Of a DNA stretch of 7,768 nt, positions 4,926-7,768 are shown piece after piece. The position numbers were made by a program, and so were the translations under genes. Each line of letters begins with the position of its first letter. The stretch's first letter is position 1. Source of the stretch: an uncultured Actinomycetes bacterium (GTDB taxonomy: Bacteria > Actinomycetota > Actinomycetes > S36-B12 > UBA5976); contig CAIYGJ010000212.1 of the NCBI GenBank assembly GCA_903925705.1, forward strand, positions 1-7,768, read 5' to 3'. The notes below the pieces were generated by a model. It was not told the origin of the DNA. It searched no databases and worked only from the letters and a program-made list of their open reading frames with translations.

Positions 4926-6218
4926 GTGACCGAGGAAATGGATTCTGAGAACGAGGCAACTAACACTCGTGAGCATCCAGTGCGCTCCCAAATTCGTGGA
5001 GCTGGGTACTTCTCTCGAATCGGACCAGGAATTGTCACCGGCGCCGCTGATGATGATCCATCTGGAATAGGTACTTACTCTCAAGTTGGCGCCCAATTTG
5101 GTTATCGATTTCTCTGGGCAGCGCCCGTCTTGTTGCCGTTCGCATTTGCGATTCAAGAAACCTGCGCTCGCATCGCCTTAGTGACTGGGCAAGGACTGGC
5201 TAGGGTCATTAAACGACGCATGCCTAACTCGGTCCTGTTTTTGACGGTGTTTCTAGTTGCGCTCGCCAACACTGTGAACATCGCTGCAGATCTGAGTTCT
5301 ATGGCTGCAGTTGTAACAATGTTTATACCCGTCTCAATCTTATTGGCGGTTGTCTTCATTGCGATTCTTGTTGGAGTTGCGGAGATCCTAATTCCCTACC
5401 ACCAGTACGCCAGAGTCTTGCGCTGGCTTTGCCTTTCGCTGTTAAGTTACGTTGCCGTTCTGGTAGTAGCAAATGTGGATTGGCGCCAAGTACTAATAGG
5501 ACTAACCCACATAGATATTGGGTGGAACAAAATTGATATTGCGGCAATCATTGCAATTGCTGGAACTACGATTTCGCCCTATTTATTCTTTTGGCAAGCA
5601 GCCGAAGAAATTGAAGAATCTGGGCAGGCACCAGACACTTCGCAAAGTCACATTCAAGCCATGCGTGGTGATGTGTTGGTTGGAATGTTCTCGGGAGTCT
5701 TTGTCATGTTCGCAATTATGACGACCACTGCGGCAACACTAAATGCAAAAGGAATTACCCAGATCACATCTCCTGAGCAAGCTGCGTTGGCATTGGCTCC
5801 AATCGCTGGCAATGCTGCTGGGGTTATTTTTGCCTTAGGAATTTTAGGTACAGGTTTATTGGCCGTACCAGTCTTAGCAGGTTCAACTGCTTATGCCGTC
5901 AGTGAAGCTATGGGTTGGCATGAAAGTTTGGAACGTAAGCCAAGTCAGGCAAAACAGTTTTATGCTGTGATCGCTGTTTCTATGGCAATTGCCGTGGCAT
6001 TAAACCTAGTCGGCATAAATCCCATGCGATCTTTAGTGGTGGCCGCACTATTAAATGGTCTGACCGCACCAATTTTGATGTTTATCATTTGGTGGCTGGC
6101 TCGCGATAAGCAATTGCTTGGCGAGCATGCCTCGCCTTGGTGGTCAAGCTTGCTTGTATGTATTGGAGCCTTCGCAATGGCTGCCTTACCGCTACTCTGG
6201 TTGTTTGCGCCCGCATAG
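4926..6218 (+). CDS. Nramp-superfamily metal transporter with non-canonical metal-site motifs
   Basis: Integral membrane protein of the Nramp (SLC11/MntH) superfamily, 430 residues with about 11 hydrophobic segments after a hydrophilic tail of about 25 residues. Helix 1 is recognised from G33-P-G followed eight residues later by D44-P-S-G47, where classical members have DPGN. Helix 6 carries G213-T-T-I-S-P-Y219 where classical members have the A-x-x-M-P-H motif. The ion-binding Asp (D44) is kept, but Asn becomes Gly, Met becomes Ser and His becomes Tyr, and two extra acidic residues (D42, D43) precede the motif. The fold and the import of divalent cations are known for the family. The cation here cannot be predicted, and Mg2+ or Mn2+ are both possible. 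GTG 4926 is chosen because of the TAGAGT box six bases upstream. It converges on bioY with ten bases between stops. Sequences with the SPY variant seem widespread in bacteria, usually annotated simply as divalent cation transporters. Confidence 0.9.
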   Translation: MTEEMDSENEATNTREHPVRSQIRGAGYFSRIGPGIVTGAADDDPSGIGTYSQVGAQFGYRFLWAAPVLLPFAFAIQETCARIALVTGQGLARVIKRRMPNSVLFLTVFLVALANTVNIAADLSSMAAVVTMFIPVSILLAVVFIAILVGVAEILIPYHQYARVLRWLCLSLLSYVAVLVVANVDWRQVLIGLTHIDIGWNKIDIAAIIAIAGTTISPYLFFWQAAEEIEESGQAPDTSQSHIQAMRGDVLVGMFSGVFVMFAIMTTTAATLNAKGITQITSPEQAALALAPIAGNAAGVIFALGILGTGLLAVPVLAGSTAYAVSEAMGWHESLERKPSQAKQFYAVIAVSMAIAVALNLVGINPMRSLVVAALLNGLTAPILMFIIWWLARDKQLLGEHASPWWSSLLVCIGAFAMAALPLLWLFAPA

Positions 6219-6225
6219 GGCTGCA
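6206..6225. terminator. Hairpin between the Nramp-like gene and bioY, possible bidirectional terminator
   Basis: TGCGCCC-GCATA-GGGC(T)GCA forms a seven-pair, G+C-rich stem with one bulged T. It spans the Nramp-like stop codon and ends four bases short of the bioY stop. There is no U-run on either side, so it would be a U-less terminator or an mRNA 3'-end stabiliser. With only ten bases between the genes there is no room for two separate terminators. Confidence 0.35.
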
Positions 6226-6228
6226 TGA

Positions 6229-6810
6229 CTACTTTGAGTTAGTTAACTTCCAAGCCATCGGAAGCACTGCGCCCGCGGCTAATGCCTTGATTGCATCACC
6301 AATCAGGAATGGCACAACACCATTTGCAATGGCCCAGACAATTGTGTTCCCAGTTACGTAAGCAAGCCAGGGAGCGCCCAGTGAATAGATAACTAGGCTG
6401 CCTGCAACATAAGCCAATGCGGTAGTTGATGTCTTAGTAGATGCACCAGCGGCTGAGATTCGACCAACAACATATGAGGCAACTACGAAGCCAAGTAAGT
6501 ACCCGCCCGTTGCTCCGATAACTTCCTCGCGACCAGAAGCTCCGCCCGCAAGAACTGGGGCGCCAGCAACTGCCAAAGTTATGTAAAGAACTTGCGCCAA
6601 AACGGCACGCTCTGCGCCTAATGCGGCTGCGCCTGCGAGAACTGCGAAAGTCTGCAAGGTAAGCGGCACTGGAGTGAATGGCAACGGGATAGAAACCTGA
6701 GCCGACAGCGCAGTGAATGCAGTTAGGCCAACTACAAGCGCGGCATTTCGCACTCTTGACTTGGCTGCCCAAGAATCAACGACTACTCCACTTATTGCTG
6801 TTGCGCTCAT
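6229..6810 (-). CDS. bioY: BioY, biotin uptake S-component of an ECF transporter
   Basis: Membrane protein that binds biotin and, in the family, works with the ECF energising module (BioM/BioN or shared ATPases and EcfT); some solitary BioY proteins import biotin alone. It has 193 residues and about six hydrophobic helices, a normal BioY length. The diagnostic P-L-P-F-T-P-V-P-L-T-L-Q-T-F segment is at 42-55, followed by AVLAGAAALG. The biotin-site region GAPVLAGGASG (83-93), with ATGGYLLGF (100-108), follows, and G171-D-A-I-K175 lies near the C-terminus. The ATG at 6810 is chosen because conserved sequence begins shortly after it. The frame stays open upstream to 7035, but that part is out of character and would overlap the opposite gene. 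No ATPase or biotin synthesis gene lies in the window. Confidence 0.95.
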   Translation of the reverse strand: MSATAISGVVVDSWAAKSRVRNAALVVGLTAFTALSAQVSIPLPFTPVPLTLQTFAVLAGAAALGAERAVLAQVLYITLAVAGAPVLAGGASGREEVIGATGGYLLGFVVASYVVGRISAAGASTKTSTTALAYVAGSLVIYSLGAPWLAYVTGNTIVWAIANGVVPFLIGDAIKALAAGAVLPMAWKLTNSK

Positions 6811-6860
6811 TGCAAATCCATTCTGATAGTTCCCGCACCTTGCTTTGTGCTCTTGCAAAT

Positions 6861-6890
6861 ACCCTATCTGAGCCAATTTGAACCTGGGAA
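6861..6890 (-). promoter_or_regulatory. Candidate bioY promoter (TTCCCA, 18 bases, TAGGGT)
   Basis: On the minus strand the -10 TAGGGT (6866-6861) fits the TAGnnT form seen at other genes here. The -35 TTCCCA (6890-6885) matches four of six consensus bases. The start would be near 6854, with a leader of about 44 bases. Confidence 0.35.
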
Positions 6891-6894
6891 TTGG
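6873..6894. promoter_or_regulatory. Inverted repeat CCAATT-N10-AATTGG over both divergent -35 regions
   Basis: The six-base arms at 6873-6878 and 6889-6894 overlap the predicted -35 of the plus-strand gene (TTGGAC, 6891-6896) and the -35 and spacer of the bioY promoter. One dimeric regulator bound here could control both genes. It does not match the biotin-regulator sites I know. Confidence 0.3.
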
Positions 6895-6919
6895 ACAGGA
6901 ATTCAGGCAGGAATAACCT
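6891..6919 (+). promoter_or_regulatory. Promoter of the ornithine cyclodeaminase-like gene (TTGGAC, 17 bases, TAACCT)
   Basis: The -35 TTGGAC (6891-6896) and -10 TAACCT (6914-6919) have ideal 17-base spacing. Transcription would start near 6926, just before the AAAAGGGG ribosome site (6927-6934), giving a short leader of about 15 bases. Confidence 0.55.
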
Positions 6920-6940
6920 TTACTTGAAAAGGGGTAAGCA

Positions 6941-7768
6941 ATGTTGCATCTAGACCAGTCTGAATTAGACCGAATTTTGACCTTCCCATCTTTAGTGGAA
7001 AGTCTTAAGCAAGCTTTTGTTGGCAACTGGACCACCCCGCTTCGCCAGCATCATGGCATGCCGGGATTCGACACAACTGGTGCTGAAGTTGAAAATGCAC
7101 TTTTGTTAATGCCGGCATGGACTGGCCCGGGCGATGAGAACTACATCGGCGTTAAGTTGGTTGCGGTCTATCCGAGTAATGGTCAGCTCGGATTGCCAAG
7201 TATTCACGGTCTTTACTACTTAATTGATGGACACACTGGACAGCCTCTGGCCACTATGGACGGCGCACGAATGACAGTTTGGCGAACAGCTGCTGCCTCA
7301 GCGCTTGCTTCAACATATCTTTCTCGCCCAGAGAGTTCGACGCTGACGATGATTGGCACTGGCGCACTTAGCCCTTTCATGATTCGCGCGCACATGGCCG
7401 TAAGGCCAATTCAAGAAGTGTTCCTTTGGAATCACAACATCCGCAAAGCTCATGAATTAGCTGAGCAACTGCGCGGCGAAGGATTGCCAGTTACTTCCCA
7501 TCCCGATCTAGTCAGCGCAGTTGGCAAAAGCGACATTGTGTCAGCCGCAACATTGACTACTACGCCGTTGATTTTTGGTAAGTGGCTTAAGCCTGGAACT
7601 CACGTGGACACAGTTGGGGCTTTTACACCGACCATGCGTGAGACCGATGACGATTTGATCAGAGCTGCTTCAGTATTTTGCGACACCCGAACTGGCGCTC
7701 TAAAAGAAGGTGGCGATTTAGCGATTCCAATTTCGCAAGGTGTCATCACGCCAAATGATGTGCTGGCT
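6941..7768 (+). CDS. Ornithine cyclodeaminase / mu-crystallin family enzyme (runs off right edge)
   Basis: Soluble NAD(P)-dependent enzyme of the ornithine cyclodeaminase/mu-crystallin family. Members include ornithine cyclodeaminase, 1-pyrroline-2-carboxylate reductases, some alanine dehydrogenases and imine reductases; this sequence does not settle which. 276 residues are seen of a usual 310-350. The N-terminal half carries G70-V-K72-L-V-A-V-Y-P, whose Lys contacts the substrate carboxylate in the family, and the family signature around D107-G-A-R and W114-R-T-A-A-A-S-A-L-A. The Rossmann motif is I138-G-T-G-A-L-S-P145 in place of the usual G-x-G-x-Q. H221-V-D-T-V-G-A-F-T-P230 supplies the Asp at the catalytic position (D223), and VFCDTR follows. 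ATG 6941 has AAAAGGGG six bases upstream and a good promoter. It is divergent from bioY. Amino-acid catabolism or an imine reduction step is likely, but which one is open. Confidence 0.92.
   Translation, partial: MLHLDQSELDRILTFPSLVESLKQAFVGNWTTPLRQHHGMPGFDTTGAEVENALLLMPAWTGPGDENYIGVKLVAVYPSNGQLGLPSIHGLYYLIDGHTGQPLATMDGARMTVWRTAAASALASTYLSRPESSTLTMIGTGALSPFMIRAHMAVRPIQEVFLWNHNIRKAHELAEQLRGEGLPVTSHPDLVSAVGKSDIVSAATLTTTPLIFGKWLKPGTHVDTVGAFTPTMRETDDDLIRAASVFCDTRTGALKEGGDLAIPISQGVITPNDVLA

Noticed and set aside
6878..6890. TGAAC half-site between bioY and the cyclodeaminase-like gene as a BioQ operator
   Set aside because: The known corynebacterial site needs a second half similar to GTTAC after three bases; here the second half is GGAAT, so only one half matches.
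6811..7035. Upstream extension of bioY to a start at 7035
   Set aside because: The added residues do not look like BioY and would overlap the divergent gene and its promoter; conserved BioY sequence starts soon after the ATG at 6810.
1..7768. Search for insertion sequences, tRNAs, rRNA, CRISPR repeats, phage genes or a defence-like gene cluster
   Set aside because: No transposase, terminal repeats, cloverleaf, regularly spaced repeats, nuclease or helicase gene seen; the window reads as ordinary chromosomal transport and metabolism genes.

Overview
The window carries nine protein genes on a background of just under half G+C. Several traits fit an actinomycete of moderate G+C, possibly a freshwater lineage such as the acI/Nanopelagicales group, but this placement is by impression only and no marker gene is present. 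The traits are GTG starts, several starts that sit exactly six bases after a TAGnnT box (leaderless style), and the character of the DHA2 efflux pump, BioY and the single-domain XRE regulator.

Positions 1-2540 (minus strand, reading right to left) hold a 14-helix DHA2-type drug exporter, a GNAT acetyltransferase nine bases behind it, and then an aldo/keto reductase with its own promoter that runs off the left edge. The exporter and acetyltransferase look like one operon. Positions 2541-2693 are a divergent control region with a 14-base palindrome next to a second, unrelated MFS transporter (2694-3923, plus strand). Positions 3924-4925 hold a small XRE-type regulator, a convergent and slightly overlapping hypothetical gene, and a 290-base gap. 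The gap contains a C9 run, an 8-base inverted repeat that could close a leader RNA or small RNA, and a leaderless-type promoter.

That promoter serves an Nramp-superfamily transporter (4926-6218) whose two metal-site motifs are both non-canonical (DPSG for DPGN, SPY for MPH). It is convergent with bioY (biotin uptake S-component, minus strand) across a 10-base gap containing a hairpin. BioY is divergent from an ornithine cyclodeaminase/mu-crystallin family enzyme that runs off the right edge. A 6+6 inverted repeat covers the -35 regions of both of those genes.

The common theme is membrane transport: four transporters in nine genes, two of them probable efflux pumps next to small-molecule modifying enzymes. 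I see no mobile element, CRISPR array, tRNA or rRNA, and no convincing new multi-gene system. The items most worth a second look are the consistent TAGnnT-N6-start architecture, the divergent Nramp metal site and the structured-looking region upstream of that gene.
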